Counted from the first letter of the stretch, positions 1-10,198 are shown. The stretch: DNA of 64,000 nucleotides from Pseudomonas lini (GCF_030812475.1 NZ_JAUSSR010000004.1:186001-250000), one strand, 5' to 3'. Made by a program: numbers and translations. Notes: a model not told the origin generated them from the sequence alone.

Positions 1-1
1 C

Positions 2-1357
2 AATATGTTGGGCTCAGGCATTGTGTTGTTGCCGACCAAACTGGCCGAAGTCGGCGGTATTTCCATCCTGTCCTGGCTGATCACGGCCACCGGTTCCCTG
101 GCGCTGGCCTATGCCTTTGCGCGCTGCGGCATGCTCAGTCGCAAGACCGGGGGCATGGGCGGTTACGCCGAGTACACCTTCGGCAAGGCCGGTAACTACC
201 TGACCAACTACACCTATGGCCTCTCGCTGTTGATCGCCAACGTGGCCATCAGTATTACTGCGGTCGGTTATATCCAGGTGCTGTTCGACGTGCAGTTGGG
301 ATCGCTGCAAGTGGGCCTGGCGACCATCGCGTTGTTATGGCTCACCACCTTTGCCAACTTCGGTGGCGCGCGGATTACCGGGCGGATCGGCGCGATCACG
401 GTCTGGGGTGTGATCGCGCCGGTGGTGCTGGTCTCCACCATCGGCTGGTTCTGGTTCGACAGCAGCGTCTACGTGGCCGGCTGGAACCCGCACAACATGG
501 GCTGGCTGGAAGCCGCGGGCGCATCCGTGGCGATTACCTTGTGGGCGTTCCTTGGGCTGGAGTCGGCGTGCGCCAACACAGACGCAGTGGAAAATCCGGA
601 GAAGAACGTGCCGATCGCCGTACTCGGTGGAACCCTCGGCGCGGCGGTGATCTACATCGTCTCCACCAACGTCATCGCCGGCATCGTCGACAACCCGGAA
701 CTGGCCTCCTCCACCGCGCCGTTCGGGCTGGTGTTCGCCAAGATGTTCACCCCTTTGGTGGGCGACATCGTGATGGCGGCGATGGTGCTGGCCTGCGTCG
801 GTTCGCTGCTGGGTTGGCAATTCACCATCGCCCAGGTGTTCAAAAGCTCGGCGGACACCGGTTACTTCCTGCCGATCTTCGCCAAGGCCAACAAGGCCGG
901 GACACCGATTGTCGGCATGTTGATTCTGCTGGCGGCCCAGACGGCGCTCGGGTTTCTTACCATCAGCCCGGACTTGAGCAAGCAGTTCGACATTCTGGTC
1001 AACCTTGCAGTAGTCACCAACCTGATTCCATACATCCTGTCCATGGCGGCATTGGTGACCATGCAAAAGGTCTCCAACGTGCCGCCAAACAAGGCACTGG
1101 CCACCAACATCATTGCCTTGATCGCGGCGGCCTATAGCTATCTGGCGCTGTACAGCTCGGGCGAGCAGGCGCTGATGCTTGGCGGCGTGGCGACCATTTT
1201 CGGTTACACGCTGTTCGGCTTCGTCAACAACCGCCTGATCCGCCTCGAAGCGCTCAATAACAGCGTCCCGACGCAGACCGTCAGCGCTCAACACCTCACG
1301 GGCGAGCCGCTGCCGGTCAACCGTTTGCAAACAGTCACTCTGGAGATTCAATCATGA
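2..1357 (+). CDS. potE: PotE-like amino acid/polyamine antiporter (5' partial)
   Basis: This is an inner-membrane APC-family antiporter that probably exchanges a basic amino acid for its decarboxylated amine. The frame is open to the window edge and begins with the family's first-helix motif NMLGSGIVLLP, so roughly 20 N-terminal residues are lost. About 12 hydrophobic segments follow, with the conserved stretches GGMGGYAEY, NFGGARITG and ESACANTDAVENPE, which I recognise from E. coli PotE. The stop overlaps the start of the decarboxylase by 4 bases (ATGA), so the two are translationally coupled. Because the partner looks like the Pseudomonas lysine decarboxylase LdcA, lysine/cadaverine exchange is as likely as ornithine/putrescine. 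Family is certain, substrate is inferred. Confidence 0.9.
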   Translation, partial: NMLGSGIVLLPTKLAEVGGISILSWLITATGSLALAYAFARCGMLSRKTGGMGGYAEYTFGKAGNYLTNYTYGLSLLIANVAISITAVGYIQVLFDVQLGSLQVGLATIALLWLTTFANFGGARITGRIGAITVWGVIAPVVLVSTIGWFWFDSSVYVAGWNPHNMGWLEAAGASVAITLWAFLGLESACANTDAVENPEKNVPIAVLGGTLGAAVIYIVSTNVIAGIVDNPELASSTAPFGLVFAKMFTPLVGDIVMAAMVLACVGSLLGWQFTIAQVFKSSADTGYFLPIFAKANKAGTPIVGMLILLAAQTALGFLTISPDLSKQFDILVNLAVVTNLIPYILSMAALVTMQKVSNVPPNKALATNIIALIAAAYSYLALYSSGEQALMLGGVATIFGYTLFGFVNNRLIRLEALNNSVPTQTVSAQHLTGEPLPVNRLQTVTLEIQS

Positions 1358-3639
1358 CGGAATATAGACATTTGCTAGGCATGCTCACGCTGCTGGTGAG
1401 CAGTCCGCCGGACAAGAGAACCGTATTTGGCCGCGCCCTGAATCAGTTGATCAGCGACGTGGAAGAACGCTCGATCAGCGTGCTGGTCTCGGAAAGCCTG
1501 AGCGACGCCACCTCGATCCTGCATTCGGATCCGGCGATTCAATGCGTGTTGCTCAGCTGGGAAATGGACGACAGCGAAGGTCATGAAGAATGCATCAAAT
1601 TGCTGACCAACCTGCGCGAACGCAACACCCGGGTGCCGGTGTTCCTGATCAGCGACCGCAGCACCGCGTCGAGCATCCCGCTGGTGGTCATGCAGCACGC
1701 CGACGACTTCATCTGGCTGCCCGAGGACACCAGCCGCTTCCTCAGCGGGCGCATCCTGGCCGCCATCGAACGCTACCGGCAAGCCGTGCTGCCGCCAATG
1801 TTCGGCGCGTTGCTGAAGTTTTCCCGCAGCTATGAATACTCCTGGCACACTCCTGGACATGCCGGTGGCACGGCGTTTCTCAAGAGCACGGCGGGCCGCG
1901 CGTTCTACGAGTTCTTCGGGGAAAACCTGCTGCGTTCGGACCTGTCGATCTCGGTCGGCGAACTGGGCTCGCTGCTCGATCACAGCGGCCCCATCGGCCA
2001 GGGCGAGCGTTATGCCGCCAAGGTGTTTGGCGCGCACCGCACTTATTACGTGACCAACGGTTCATCGACGTCCAACCGGGTCATTCTCATGGCCAGCGTC
2101 ACTCGCAACCAGATCGCGCTGTGCGACCGTAATTGCCACAAATCCGCCGAGCACGCGATGACCTTGTCCGGGGCCATTCCGACGTACCTGGTGCCGACCC
2201 GTAATCGCTACGGCATCATCGGCCCGATCCTGCCGCAGACCCTGAGCGCCGCCAGCGTGAAAGCCGCCATTGCCGAGAACCTGCTGGTCAAGGACGGTAT
2301 CGACCCGACGCCGATCCACGCCATCATTACCAATTCGACCTACGACGGCCTGACCTACAACGTTACCCGGGTCGAAGAGCTGCTGGGCCAGAGTGTCGAC
2401 CGCCTGCATTTCGATGAAGCCTGGTACGGTTATGCGCGGTTCAACCCACTGTACCGTGACCGCTTCGCCATGCACGGCAGCCCGGACGATCACGATGAGT
2501 CGCGCCCGACCGTGTTCGCCACCCAATCGACTCACAAGCTGCTGGCCGCGCTGTCCCAGGCTTCGATGATCCATGTGCGCAACGGCCGCAACCCTATCCC
2601 GCACGGGCGCTTCAACGAGTCGTTCATGATGCACGCCTCGACCTCGCCCAACTACGCGATCATGGCCTCCTGCGACGTCAGCTCGGCGATGATGGAAGCG
2701 CCAAGCGGGCAGATCCTGACCACCGAATCCATCGAGGAAGCCATCGCCTTCCGCCAGGTGATCTCGCGCATGAATCACGAGATGCGGGGCAAGGATGAGT
2801 GGTTTTTCAGCTGCTGGCAGCCGCCGTCAGTGCAGGTGGGTGGCGCGGCGATACCCTTCCATGAAGTCGATCCGGTGCTGTTGAAAACCGAGCCGGACTG
2901 CTGGGTGCTGCACCCGAACGAGGTGTGGCACGGTTTCGGCGACATCGAGGAAGGCTACTGCATGCTCGACCCGATCAAGGTCTCGGTGCTGAGCCCCGGC
3001 ATGGGCGACGACGGCCACCTGCTGGACGTCGGCATCCCCGCCTGCGTCCTCACCGCCTACCTCGGACGCCAGGGCATCGTCGTAGAGAAAACCACCGACT
3101 TCACCATCCTGTTTCTGTTCTCCATCGGCATCACCAAAGGCAAATGGGGCACTCTGGTCAACGCCCTGCTCGACTTCAAGCGCGACTATGACGACAACCT
3201 CGAACTCGAGCTGTGCTTGCCGGACCTGCTGAGCGCCAACCAGCAACGCTATGCCGGCATGGGCCTCAAGGACCTCGCCACGGACATTTTTACCGCCATG
3301 AAGCAACACAGGACCACGGCAACCATGGCCCAGGCGTTCGGCATGCTGCCGCAGGCGGAATTCAGTCCGGTGGAGGCGTACGAGAAGCTGGTGAAGAATC
3401 AGGTCGAGCTGGTGACCCTGGAAGAAGCCGCCGGGCGCATCGTCGCGACCGGGATCGTGCCCTATCCACCGGGCATTCCGTTGTTGATGCCGGGTGAGAA
3501 CGCAGGGCCGGCGGACGGGCCGTTGCTGGCCTATCTCAGGGCGCTGGAAAGCTTCGACAAATCCTTTCCCGGCTTCACCCATGACACCCATGGGATCGAA
3601 TGCGAGGGCGGGGTTTATCGGTTGTTGGTGTTGAAGTGA
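1354..3639 (+). CDS. ldcA: Orn/Lys/Arg decarboxylase, LdcA-like
   Basis: A PLP-dependent fold-type I basic amino acid decarboxylase of 761 residues, in the size range of bacterial lysine and arginine decarboxylases. Residues 1 to about 140 form the receiver-like wing domain. The large PLP domain carries SWHTPGHAGG near residue 165, HFDEAWYGYA near 354 and the PLP-lysine motif STHK with Lys at about 395. The C-terminal domain ends with GIECEGGVYRL. The ATG overlaps the antiporter stop, giving an uptake/decarboxylation pair. In P. aeruginosa the equivalent pair is PA1819 with ldcA (PA1818), which supports lysine to cadaverine. I cannot exclude arginine or ornithine as substrate from sequence alone. 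Confidence 0.88.
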   Translation: MTEYRHLLGMLTLLVSSPPDKRTVFGRALNQLISDVEERSISVLVSESLSDATSILHSDPAIQCVLLSWEMDDSEGHEECIKLLTNLRERNTRVPVFLISDRSTASSIPLVVMQHADDFIWLPEDTSRFLSGRILAAIERYRQAVLPPMFGALLKFSRSYEYSWHTPGHAGGTAFLKSTAGRAFYEFFGENLLRSDLSISVGELGSLLDHSGPIGQGERYAAKVFGAHRTYYVTNGSSTSNRVILMASVTRNQIALCDRNCHKSAEHAMTLSGAIPTYLVPTRNRYGIIGPILPQTLSAASVKAAIAENLLVKDGIDPTPIHAIITNSTYDGLTYNVTRVEELLGQSVDRLHFDEAWYGYARFNPLYRDRFAMHGSPDDHDESRPTVFATQSTHKLLAALSQASMIHVRNGRNPIPHGRFNESFMMHASTSPNYAIMASCDVSSAMMEAPSGQILTTESIEEAIAFRQVISRMNHEMRGKDEWFFSCWQPPSVQVGGAAIPFHEVDPVLLKTEPDCWVLHPNEVWHGFGDIEEGYCMLDPIKVSVLSPGMGDDGHLLDVGIPACVLTAYLGRQGIVVEKTTDFTILFLFSIGITKGKWGTLVNALLDFKRDYDDNLELELCLPDLLSANQQRYAGMGLKDLATDIFTAMKQHRTTATMAQAFGMLPQAEFSPVEAYEKLVKNQVELVTLEEAAGRIVATGIVPYPPGIPLLMPGENAGPADGPLLAYLRALESFDKSFPGFTHDTHGIECEGGVYRLLVLK

Positions 3640-3640
3640 T

Positions 3641-3662
3641 GTAAGCCGAATCCTCGGCTTAC
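3641..3662 (+). terminator. Hairpin just after ldcA
   Basis: GTAAGCCGA (3641-3649), loop ATCC and TCGGCTTAC (3654-3662) form a perfect 9-bp stem starting one base after the ldcA stop. There is no strong U tract, so it is a weak intrinsic terminator or an RNA-stabilising hairpin. Confidence 0.5.
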
Positions 3663-3910
3663 ACAAACCCTGTAGGAGCGAGCTTGCTCGCGATGGACTA
3701 AAGAGCGCCGCGTTTAACAGCAAACACGCGTTATCGTTAACTTACACAAACCCCTGTGGGAGCGAGCTTGCTCGCGATGGACTAAAGAGCGCCGCGTTTA
3801 ACAGCAAACACGCGTTATCGTTAACTTACACAAACCCCTGTGGGAGCGAGCTTGCTCGCGATGGACTAAAGAGCGCCGCGTTTAACCAGCAAACACGCGT
3901 TATCGTTAAC
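3659..3910. repeat. Three tandem ~84-bp REP-containing repeats
   Basis: Each unit starts TTACACAAACCC, contains the REP palindrome GGAGCGAGCTTGCTCGCGA and ends GCGTTATCGTTAAC. Starts are at 3659, 3742 and 3826 and the run ends at 3910, so units are 83, 84 and 85 bp and differ only by single bases (TGTAGG or TGTGGG, one added C). The near identity points to recent tandem duplication. The start of a fourth unit (3911) runs into a different REP. Confidence 0.9.
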
Positions 3911-3923
3911 TTACACAAACCCC

Positions 3924-4015
3924 TGTGGGAGCTGGCTTGCCAGCGAAAGCGGAGTGTCAAGCAACGTCAATGTAGCTGACCCACCGCCTTCGCTGGCAAG
4001 CCAGCTCCTACAGGG
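3924..4015. repeat. REPIN (inverted REP pair)
   Basis: TGTGGGAGCTGGCTTGCCAGCGAA and its inverse TTCGCTGGCAAGCCAGCTCC flank a spacer of about 45 bp. The spacer is nearly identical, in opposite orientation, to that of the element at 48227-48317, so whole REPINs and not just the arms have spread. Confidence 0.85.
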
Positions 4016-4056
4016 GATCTCCTTCAGCCATGGCAATCGCATTGCGAAGGCCTGAA

Positions 4057-5745
4057 TCAAACCCTCACATTGCGGCCCGGCAAGGTCGATCGCTGACTGT
4101 TTTCCCAATCCGCCACCAGGCCCACCGGTGCATCGGACGCCGGCAGCATGCTCCGCCCGCGAACCAGATCCGAGGCGCGCTCGGCCAACATGATGGTCGG
4201 TGCATTGAGGTTGCCGTTCGGTTCGGTCGGGAACACCGACGAATCGATCACCCGCAGACCCGCGATACCCCGCACCCGCAACTCGGAATCCACCACCGCC
4301 ATGTCGTCTTCGCCCATCCGGCAAGAACCGCACGGATGGTAAGTGCTCTCCAGATTCTCGCGGACGAAGGCGTCGATCTCTTCATCGGTATTGACCTGCG
4401 GCCCCGGTGCGATCTCCCCGTCGCGGAAGCGGTCCATCGCCGGCTGGCCGATGATCTCCCGGGTCAGGCGAATGCAGCGGCGGAACCCTTTGCGATCCTC
4501 TTCCCGTTGCAGGTAGTTGAACTGAATTTCCGGATGCTCGTAGGGGTCCGCCGACCGCACCCGTACATAACCGCGACTCTTGGGTTTGTTCGGCCCGGTG
4601 AGCACCATGAAACCGTGGCCCTTGATCGGTTTGTTGCCGTCGTAGCGCATGGCCGCCGGCAGGAAATGGAACTGAATGTCCGGCCAGCGCAGCCCCTTGT
4701 CCGAGCGGATGAAACCACCGGCCTCGAAATGGTTGGTGGCGCCAAGCCCGTCCTTGAACAACAGCCAGCGCAGACCGATCATCAGCTTGCTCAGCGGGTC
4801 CATTTTGCTGTTGAGCGTCACCGGTTCCTTGCAGCCGAACTGGATGTAGACCTCGGCGTGGTCCTGCAGATTCTCCCCTACCCCCGGCAGGTCATGGCGC
4901 ACGCCGATCCCGGCTTTGCGCAGGACCTCGGCCGGGCCGATGCCGGAACGTTGCAGCAGGTGCGGTGAGCCGATCGGCCCCGAGGAAATCAGCACCTCAC
5001 GGTTGCAATGAACCTGGTGAGTCTGGCCTTCGTGATCGTACACGACGCCGACGGCACGTTTGCCTTCAAGGATGATCTGGCGGGTCATCGCGTGGGTGAT
5101 CACGGTCAGGTTCGGACGGCCCATGGCCGGGCGCAGATAGGCGTTGGCGGTGGAGCAACGCACGCCATTCTTCACCGTCATGTGCATGGCGCCGAAACCT
5201 TCCTGCATGAAGCCGTTGCAGTCCTCGGTCTTGATGTAGCCCGCTTCGGCACCGGCGTCGACCCAGGCGCCATACAGCGGGTTTTTCATGTGATTGCCGT
5301 TGGTGGTGTGCAACGGGCCGGTGCTGCCGCGATAGCCGTCACCGCCCTCCTCGTAATGCTCGGCCCGCTTGAAGTAAGGCAGGCAATTGCGGTAGCCCCA
5401 ACCCTGTGCGCCGAGGGATTCCCATTCGTCGAAGTCATACGCATGGCCGCGGATGTACACCAGGCCATTGATCGACGACGAGCCACCCAGCACCTTGCCG
5501 CGGGGGCAGTGAATGCGCCGGCCGTTGAGGTAAGGTTCCGGCTCGGTTTCATAGCGCCAGTTGTACTTCTTGGTGTTCATCGGAATCGAAAACGCACTCG
5601 GCATCTGGATCACCACGCTGCGATCGCTGCCACCGAATTCCAATACCAGCACGGAAGTGGCCGGGTCTTCGCTCAGGCGGTTGGCCAACACACAACCGGC
5701 CGAGCCTGCACCGATGATGATGTAGTCGTATTTTTGCGTAGCCAT
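4057..5745 (-). CDS. GMC-family FAD alcohol dehydrogenase (choline dehydrogenase-like)
   Basis: A 562-residue flavoprotein of the glucose-methanol-choline oxidoreductase family that oxidises an alcohol to an aldehyde. The FAD-binding motif [18 protein letters not shown] is at residues 7-24. [18 protein letters not shown] follows near residue 84, a GMC signature [16 protein letters not shown] near 256, and the active-site region [12 protein letters not shown] near 465 with NAPTIM after it. BetA is the closest named family, but there is no betB or betI beside it. It is the last gene of a leftward operon after a ureohydrolase, an aldehyde dehydrogenase and an NCS1 permease, with only 2 bases after the permease. 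This suggests an alcohol substrate that is not choline. Confidence 0.85.
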   Translation of the reverse strand: MATQKYDYIIIGAGSAGCVLANRLSEDPATSVLVLEFGGSDRSVVIQMPSAFSIPMNTKKYNWRYETEPEPYLNGRRIHCPRGKVLGGSSSINGLVYIRGHAYDFDEWESLGAQGWGYRNCLPYFKRAEHYEEGGDGYRGSTGPLHTTNGNHMKNPLYGAWVDAGAEAGYIKTEDCNGFMQEGFGAMHMTVKNGVRCSTANAYLRPAMGRPNLTVITHAMTRQIILEGKRAVGVVYDHEGQTHQVHCNREVLISSGPIGSPHLLQRSGIGPAEVLRKAGIGVRHDLPGVGENLQDHAEVYIQFGCKEPVTLNSKMDPLSKLMIGLRWLLFKDGLGATNHFEAGGFIRSDKGLRWPDIQFHFLPAAMRYDGNKPIKGHGFMVLTGPNKPKSRGYVRVRSADPYEHPEIQFNYLQREEDRKGFRRCIRLTREIIGQPAMDRFRDGEIAPGPQVNTDEEIDAFVRENLESTYHPCGSCRMGEDDMAVVDSELRVRGIAGLRVIDSSVFPTEPNGNLNAPTIMLAERASDLVRGRSMLPASDAPVGLVADWENSQRSTLPGRNVRV

Positions 5746-5747
5746 GA

Positions 5748-7316
5748 TTATCTCCCGGCCGTCGATTCGTTGAATACCGGCAACGAAGGCTTGGTCAGCC
5801 GGTCACCGGTGGTGTATTGCGGGGATGTTCTTTCGATGTGCTGGATGACGGTTTCTTCGCGCTTGAGGTCGATCGAGCGGCTCAGCCAGTAGTACGCCAG
5901 CCCCGAAACGATCAGCCCGACCAGCCAGGCGATGTCGATGCTGCCGAGCGCCCTGGCCAGCGGGCCGACATAGACCTCGCGCTGCTCGACGCCGTCGTAG
6001 ATGTAGAAGAACGGGATCATCGAGATGAAGCCGATGGCATAGGCGGCGATGCCGCGCAGGCCCCAGCTGCCGTAGATGTTGCCGTGGGGCATGAAGAAGT
6101 GCGGTATGGCGTAGCGGCCCTTGCGCACGAAGAAATAGTCGGTGAGGTTGACCGAGGTCCAGGGCACCAGGAAGTACAGCATCACCACCAGGTAGATCCC
6201 CAGCACCGACAGGCCTTTGCCCGAACTCTGGATGCTCAGGGCCACGCCCAGTTGCAACAGGATCACGAAAGCGATCGCCAGGATCCGTGCCTTGCGGGTC
6301 GGCTCGATGTGTTTGATCGAGTCGACGCAGGTCAAGGTGGTCAGCTTGGCACTGTAGATGTTCATCGCGATCACCGGCAGGAACGCCAGGATCGTGACCA
6401 CCACCACGGCCGTGCCCATGAACGGCGACACGGTGTTGCCCACTTGGCCAAGGGCGACCAGCACGTCGGTGGAATGCAGGTGATCGGCCAGCCAGCCCCC
6501 CACGGAAATCATCCAGGCACCGGACAACGAGGCACCGAGAAACACCACCGCGATCAATTTACCGCTGGAGGTGTTCTTCGGCAGGTAGCGCGAATAGTCG
6601 GACACATAAGGCGCGTAGGCGATGTTGTAGCTCGCTGCGGCGGCGAACTGGGCGATGAAACCGGTCCAGTTGAAACCCAAGGGTGCCGGGGCCACTTCGC
6701 CGGCGGCCAGTACCGGCATCGGCGCGTCGGGCACCCAACCCATCAGCACCGCCAGGGTCACCAGGCCGTACAGCGGCAGCGACAGGAACAACGCCCATTT
6801 GAAACTGCGGTGCATCCAGTCGTGACCGAGAATCGCCAGGACGGCGGCCGGCACCGTCACGGCCACCGCCACTACAATGGGGTTGAAGCCGAACAGCGTG
6901 TGCAGGCCCTGCATCATCAACACCAGGTTGACGATGTTGAACCCGGCGAACACGAACAGCGTCGCCAGCAGCACCAGAATCACTCCGCGATAGCCGAATT
7001 GCGCACGGGACTGGATCATCTGCGGCAGCCCCAGGTGCGGGCCCTGGGAACCGTGAAAGGCCATGAACAGCGTGCCGAACATGATGCCCAGCGTCCCGGC
7101 GAGGGTGGTCCACAAAGCGGTCAGACCGACGCTCGGGCCCACGAAGCCGATGGTCATGGTGAAGAAGGTGAAGTTGCCGAGGAACCAGAACGGGCCCTGG
7201 CTCGACAATTTGTCGGTGCGCTCGGCCTCCGGGATGAAATCGATCGAATGGCCTTCGACTATGGGTTTGTCGTCGAGGATGGACAGGCTGGGGGTGGCTT
7301 TGGCGTCAATGTTCAT
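5748..7316 (-). CDS. NCS1-family permease (cytosine/purine/allantoin type)
   Basis: An inner-membrane nucleobase:cation symporter-1 family transporter of 522 residues with about 12 hydrophobic segments. Typical NCS1 stretches are [21 protein letters not shown] near the N terminus, [19 protein letters not shown] mid-protein and [13 protein letters not shown] late. I choose the ATG at 7316 (protein start [10 protein letters not shown]). The frame stays open upstream to 7490, but that part merely translates a REPIN, so it is not protein. The family imports nucleobases, hydantoins, allantoin and similar ring compounds. Its place between an aldehyde dehydrogenase and a GMC dehydrogenase implies that it imports the substrate of the pathway. 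The exact substrate is unknown. Confidence 0.85.
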   Translation of the reverse strand: MNIDAKATPSLSILDDKPIVEGHSIDFIPEAERTDKLSSQGPFWFLGNFTFFTMTIGFVGPSVGLTALWTTLAGTLGIMFGTLFMAFHGSQGPHLGLPQMIQSRAQFGYRGVILVLLATLFVFAGFNIVNLVLMMQGLHTLFGFNPIVVAVAVTVPAAVLAILGHDWMHRSFKWALFLSLPLYGLVTLAVLMGWVPDAPMPVLAAGEVAPAPLGFNWTGFIAQFAAAASYNIAYAPYVSDYSRYLPKNTSSGKLIAVVFLGASLSGAWMISVGGWLADHLHSTDVLVALGQVGNTVSPFMGTAVVVVTILAFLPVIAMNIYSAKLTTLTCVDSIKHIEPTRKARILAIAFVILLQLGVALSIQSSGKGLSVLGIYLVVMLYFLVPWTSVNLTDYFFVRKGRYAIPHFFMPHGNIYGSWGLRGIAAYAIGFISMIPFFYIYDGVEQREVYVGPLARALGSIDIAWLVGLIVSGLAYYWLSRSIDLKREETVIQHIERTSPQYTTGDRLTKPSLPVFNESTAGR

Positions 7317-7383
7317 GATGGGCTCTTGTTTTTGGAAGATCATGACGAGATAACTGCATTCTTTTCGGTGAACGACGCCCCCC

Positions 7384-7475
7384 TGTAGGAGCAAGCTTGC
7401 TCGCGATGAGGCCTTATCCGTCACTGCATCTGCGCCTGTCCCTACGCTATCGCGAGCAAGCTTGCTCCTACAGGA
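7384..7475. repeat. REPIN between permease and aldehyde dehydrogenase
   Basis: TGTAGGAGCAAGCTTGCTCGCGA is matched by TCGCGAGCAAGCTTGCTCCTACA in inverse orientation across a ~45-bp spacer. It lies inside the leftward operon and may stabilise or attenuate the mRNA there. Confidence 0.85.
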
Positions 7476-7505
7476 ATTGCGTTCCTTCAAAGCATCCGCC
7501 GCGAC

Positions 7506-9014
7506 TCAGGGCAGCGTGATCCAGACCGCCTTGGTTTCGAGCAGATAATCGAGCTGCTCCGCGCCCAGGTCCTTGCCGAAACCGGACTGCTTGTAGCCTC
7601 CAAACGGCATCGACGGATCGAGGGTGCCGTGGGCGTTGACGTAGACCGACCCCGCTTTCAACCGCGGGATCAGGCTGTGCACCTTTCCAAGGTCATTGGA
7701 GTACAGTGCCGCCGCCAGGCCATAAGGCGAGTCATTGGCCAGGGCCAGAGCCTCTTCCTCATCGTCGAACGGTGCGGTGACCAGCACCGGGCCAAAGATC
7801 TCTTCCTGGACAATGCGCATGTCGTTGCGGCAATGGGCAAAAATGGTCGGCTCGACGAAGAAACCGGGGCCCTCCACAGGCTGCCCGCCATAGACCAGTT
7901 CGGCGCCTTCCTGCTTGCCGATTTCGATGTAGTCGGTCACTCGCTGCTGCTGCAACGCCGAGACCAGCGGGCTGATGAAGCAATCCGGATCCAGGCCCGG
8001 CGCCATCTTCAAGGTCCTTGTGCAGGCGATCAGTTCGCGCAGGAATTCGTCGTAGACGCTGCGATGAATATAAGCCCGCGTGCCGGCATCGCACACCTGG
8101 CCCGAGTTGAAGAACACGCCGTTGGCGATGGCCTGGGCGGCGGCTTTCACGTCCGCGTCAGCCAGGACGATTACCGGTGATTTTCCTCCGAGTTCCAGGG
8201 TAAGTCGCTTCATTTCGTCCAGCGCCGCGCGGCCGACGGTGCGACCGACCGGGGTCGACCCGGTGAAGGTCAGCTTGTCGATGCCCGGATGGGTGGCCAT
8301 GGCCGCGCCGACCACACTGCCGCGACCGGTGACGATGTTGATTACCCCGTCCGGGATGCCGGCTTCCTGCACCAGTTCAGCGAATCGCAAGGCCGACAGC
8401 GAGGTCAGTTCGGCCGGTTTGACCACCACGGTGCAACCGGTTGCCAACGCGGCGCCAAGCTTCCAGGCCATGGTCTGCAGAGGGAAATTCCACGGCACGA
8501 TGGCGCCGACCACGCCCACCGCTTCCTTGCGGGTGTACGCCAGGTAGTTGCCCGGCAGCGAGGGCTCGACAGTGCGGCCGTGAAGCTTGGTGGCCCAGCC
8601 GGCGAAATAGCGCAGGGTATCGACCGTGCCCTGGATATCGACATCCCGGGCAAAGGCCGCCGACTTGCCCATGTCGATCGATTCGATTTCGGCCAGCTCG
8701 GCGGCGTTGCTTTCAATCAGGTCGGCCAGGCGCTGCATCATGCGCTCGCGTTCTGCCGGTTTGGCCTGACGCCAGGCGCCACCGTCGAATTGCGCGCGGG
8801 CGGCTTGCACCGCGCGATCCAGGTCGTGGGTGGTGCCCATGGGAATCCGGGTGATCAGGCCTGCGGTCGACGGTTCGATAACATCGCTGGTCTGCCCGTC
8901 GCTGGCGCCGACAAATTCGCCGCCGATGAACATTTTCTGCGCCTTGCCGAGGAAAGTCTGGGTGGCTTCGGAGACGCCGAATTTCTGCAGGTAATTTTTG
9001 ACGATCGTGTCCAT
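7506..9014 (-). CDS. NAD(P)-dependent aldehyde dehydrogenase
   Basis: A cytoplasmic ALDH-superfamily enzyme of 502 residues that oxidises an aldehyde to its acid. Seen: VVGAIVPWNFPLQTMAWKLGAALATG (split here: the WNFP motif near residue 170), the catalytic-glutamate motif ELGGKSP near 265 and the nucleophile motif FFNSGQVCDAGTR near 295, with EEIFGPV and PFGGYKQSG towards the C terminus. It resembles betaine-aldehyde and gamma-aminobutyraldehyde dehydrogenases. It sits 27 bases after the ureohydrolase and upstream of the permease, all in one direction. In this setting it would oxidise the aldehyde made by the GMC enzyme. The substrate is inferred from context. Confidence 0.88.
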   Translation of the reverse strand: MDTIVKNYLQKFGVSEATQTFLGKAQKMFIGGEFVGASDGQTSDVIEPSTAGLITRIPMGTTHDLDRAVQAARAQFDGGAWRQAKPAERERMMQRLADLIESNAAELAEIESIDMGKSAAFARDVDIQGTVDTLRYFAGWATKLHGRTVEPSLPGNYLAYTRKEAVGVVGAIVPWNFPLQTMAWKLGAALATGCTVVVKPAELTSLSALRFAELVQEAGIPDGVINIVTGRGSVVGAAMATHPGIDKLTFTGSTPVGRTVGRAALDEMKRLTLELGGKSPVIVLADADVKAAAQAIANGVFFNSGQVCDAGTRAYIHRSVYDEFLRELIACTRTLKMAPGLDPDCFISPLVSALQQQRVTDYIEIGKQEGAELVYGGQPVEGPGFFVEPTIFAHCRNDMRIVQEEIFGPVLVTAPFDDEEEALALANDSPYGLAAALYSNDLGKVHSLIPRLKAGSVYVNAHGTLDPSMPFGGYKQSGFGKDLGAEQLDYLLETKAVWITLP

Positions 9015-9041
9015 TTTCAGTCCCTCTATGCGGCGGTCAGA

Positions 9042-10046
9042 TCACGCCGAAGCCGTGGTGGTTGCGCTCATGACGTGACGCGCCTGAGCCCGCTCGTGGA
9101 AGATGAAGCCGATGCTGTTGAGCAGCAGCTGCGCCGCCAGGATCGAGGTCATGCCGGTCGGGTCATAGACGGGTGCCACCTCGACCAGGTCCATGCCGAC
9201 GATGTTGCCCTGGCTGCGCTTGGCCAGGGCCTGGATGATTTCCAGCACTTCGTAATAGAGAAAACCGCCATGGCTGGGGGTGCCCGTGCCGGGGGCGATG
9301 GAAGGGTCGAAACCGTCTATGTCGATGGTGATGTAGTAGTTGATGTTCTGCGGGATCAACGCCAGCACACCGTCGACGCCCAGGCGCCGCACGTCGCGCA
9401 CCGAGAGGATCTTCGAGCCCGCCGCATGGGCCGCTTCGTAGTCGTCGCGATTGGAGGAAGACACGTTGCGGATGCCCATCTGGGTCATGCCGACGATGTG
9501 GTTCATTTCCGAAGCACGGCGCAGCGGGTTGCCATGTCCGTAGCGCACGCCGTGGCGTTCGTCGACAAAGTCCAGGTGGGCATCGAAATGGATGATGTGA
9601 ATCGGACCGCGCCCCTCGAAAGCCTTGATCACCGGGGCGTGCACCGAGTGATCGCCACCGAGCACAACCGGCATGACGCCGGCATCGAGGATCTTGCGCA
9701 CCGCGTATTCGGTGTTCTGGTTGCTGGTGACCATGTCCGTGTGCACGATGTCGGCGTCACCGACGTCGACCATGCGCACGTCGGCGGCGGTCAGGTACAT
9801 CACGTCATCTTCGTGGTCGTAGGCACCGGCATGGCCGAAGGAAAACAGCGTCGATGCCTCGCGAATCCCCCGAGGCCCGAAACGGGCGCCGGAGCGCCAC
9901 TGGGTGCCCATGTCGTTGGGGACGCCAAGGACTGCCACGTCGGCCTCGAGGGCATCCCAATCGGTGCACACCGGGGATTTGCCAAAGGTGCAGTGCCCCA
10001 CGAATGGCAGGTTCAGGCGGCCGGATTCATAACCGTTGTTCGACAT
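9042..10046 (-). CDS. Ureohydrolase (agmatinase/guanidinobutyrase family)
   Basis: A manganese ureohydrolase of 334 residues that cleaves a guanidino group to urea and an amine. The metal-binding motifs are all present: GGDHSVHAPV, FDAHLDF and DIDGFDPSIAPGTG. I choose the ATG at 10046 (MSNNGYES) because GGAG lies 9 bases before it; the ATG at 10055 would sit almost on that GGAG, and the frame extends further to 10148 without support. The family includes SpeB (agmatine), GbuA (4-guanidinobutyrate) and GpuA (3-guanidinopropionate), which cannot be separated by eye. It is the first gene of the leftward operon and is divergent from a LysR gene, the same arrangement as gbuA/gbuR-type loci. Confidence 0.87.
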   Translation of the reverse strand: MSNNGYESGRLNLPFVGHCTFGKSPVCTDWDALEADVAVLGVPNDMGTQWRSGARFGPRGIREASTLFSFGHAGAYDHEDDVMYLTAADVRMVDVGDADIVHTDMVTSNQNTEYAVRKILDAGVMPVVLGGDHSVHAPVIKAFEGRGPIHIIHFDAHLDFVDERHGVRYGHGNPLRRASEMNHIVGMTQMGIRNVSSSNRDDYEAAHAAGSKILSVRDVRRLGVDGVLALIPQNINYYITIDIDGFDPSIAPGTGTPSHGGFLYYEVLEIIQALAKRSQGNIVGMDLVEVAPVYDPTGMTSILAAQLLLNSIGFIFHERAQARHVMSATTTASA

Positions 10047-10150
10047 GTCGGGCATCTCCAATTGTTGTTTTTGGCGGTGCGGTCTTGGGAGGCGACCGCC
10101 GTTGGAGTGACTATGGGCGCAGGTTTTCGTGGAAAAAATGCTAAACATCA

Positions 10151-10162
10151 GATACTCATATC
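10151..10162. promoter_or_regulatory. Candidate LysR operator between ureohydrolase and lysR
   Basis: GATA-CTCA-TATC is a small inverted repeat in the 152-bp divergent region, 37 bases before the lysR start. LysR proteins usually bind short dyads of this kind in divergent promoters. It is the only clear dyad I see here, and the call is tentative. Confidence 0.3.
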
Positions 10163-10198
10163 GGCGTTAGCGATGCATCCATTTGCGGGAGGTCCAAG

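Noticed and set aside
3659..3910. Tandem repeats as a CRISPR array
   Set aside because: Units are 84 bp and identical throughout, with no constant-repeat/variable-spacer pattern and no cas genes. They contain REP palindromes.
5817..7388. Open frame of 523 codons on the plus strand
   Set aside because: Antisense to the NCS1 permease; composition (many H, D, R, Q) is that of a complement of a hydrophobic gene, and no domain is visible.
7317..7490. N-terminal extension of the NCS1 permease by 58 residues
   Set aside because: The extension translates a REPIN (residues such as SCRSKLARDSVG), which lies in this position only by insertion; a normal start exists at 7316.
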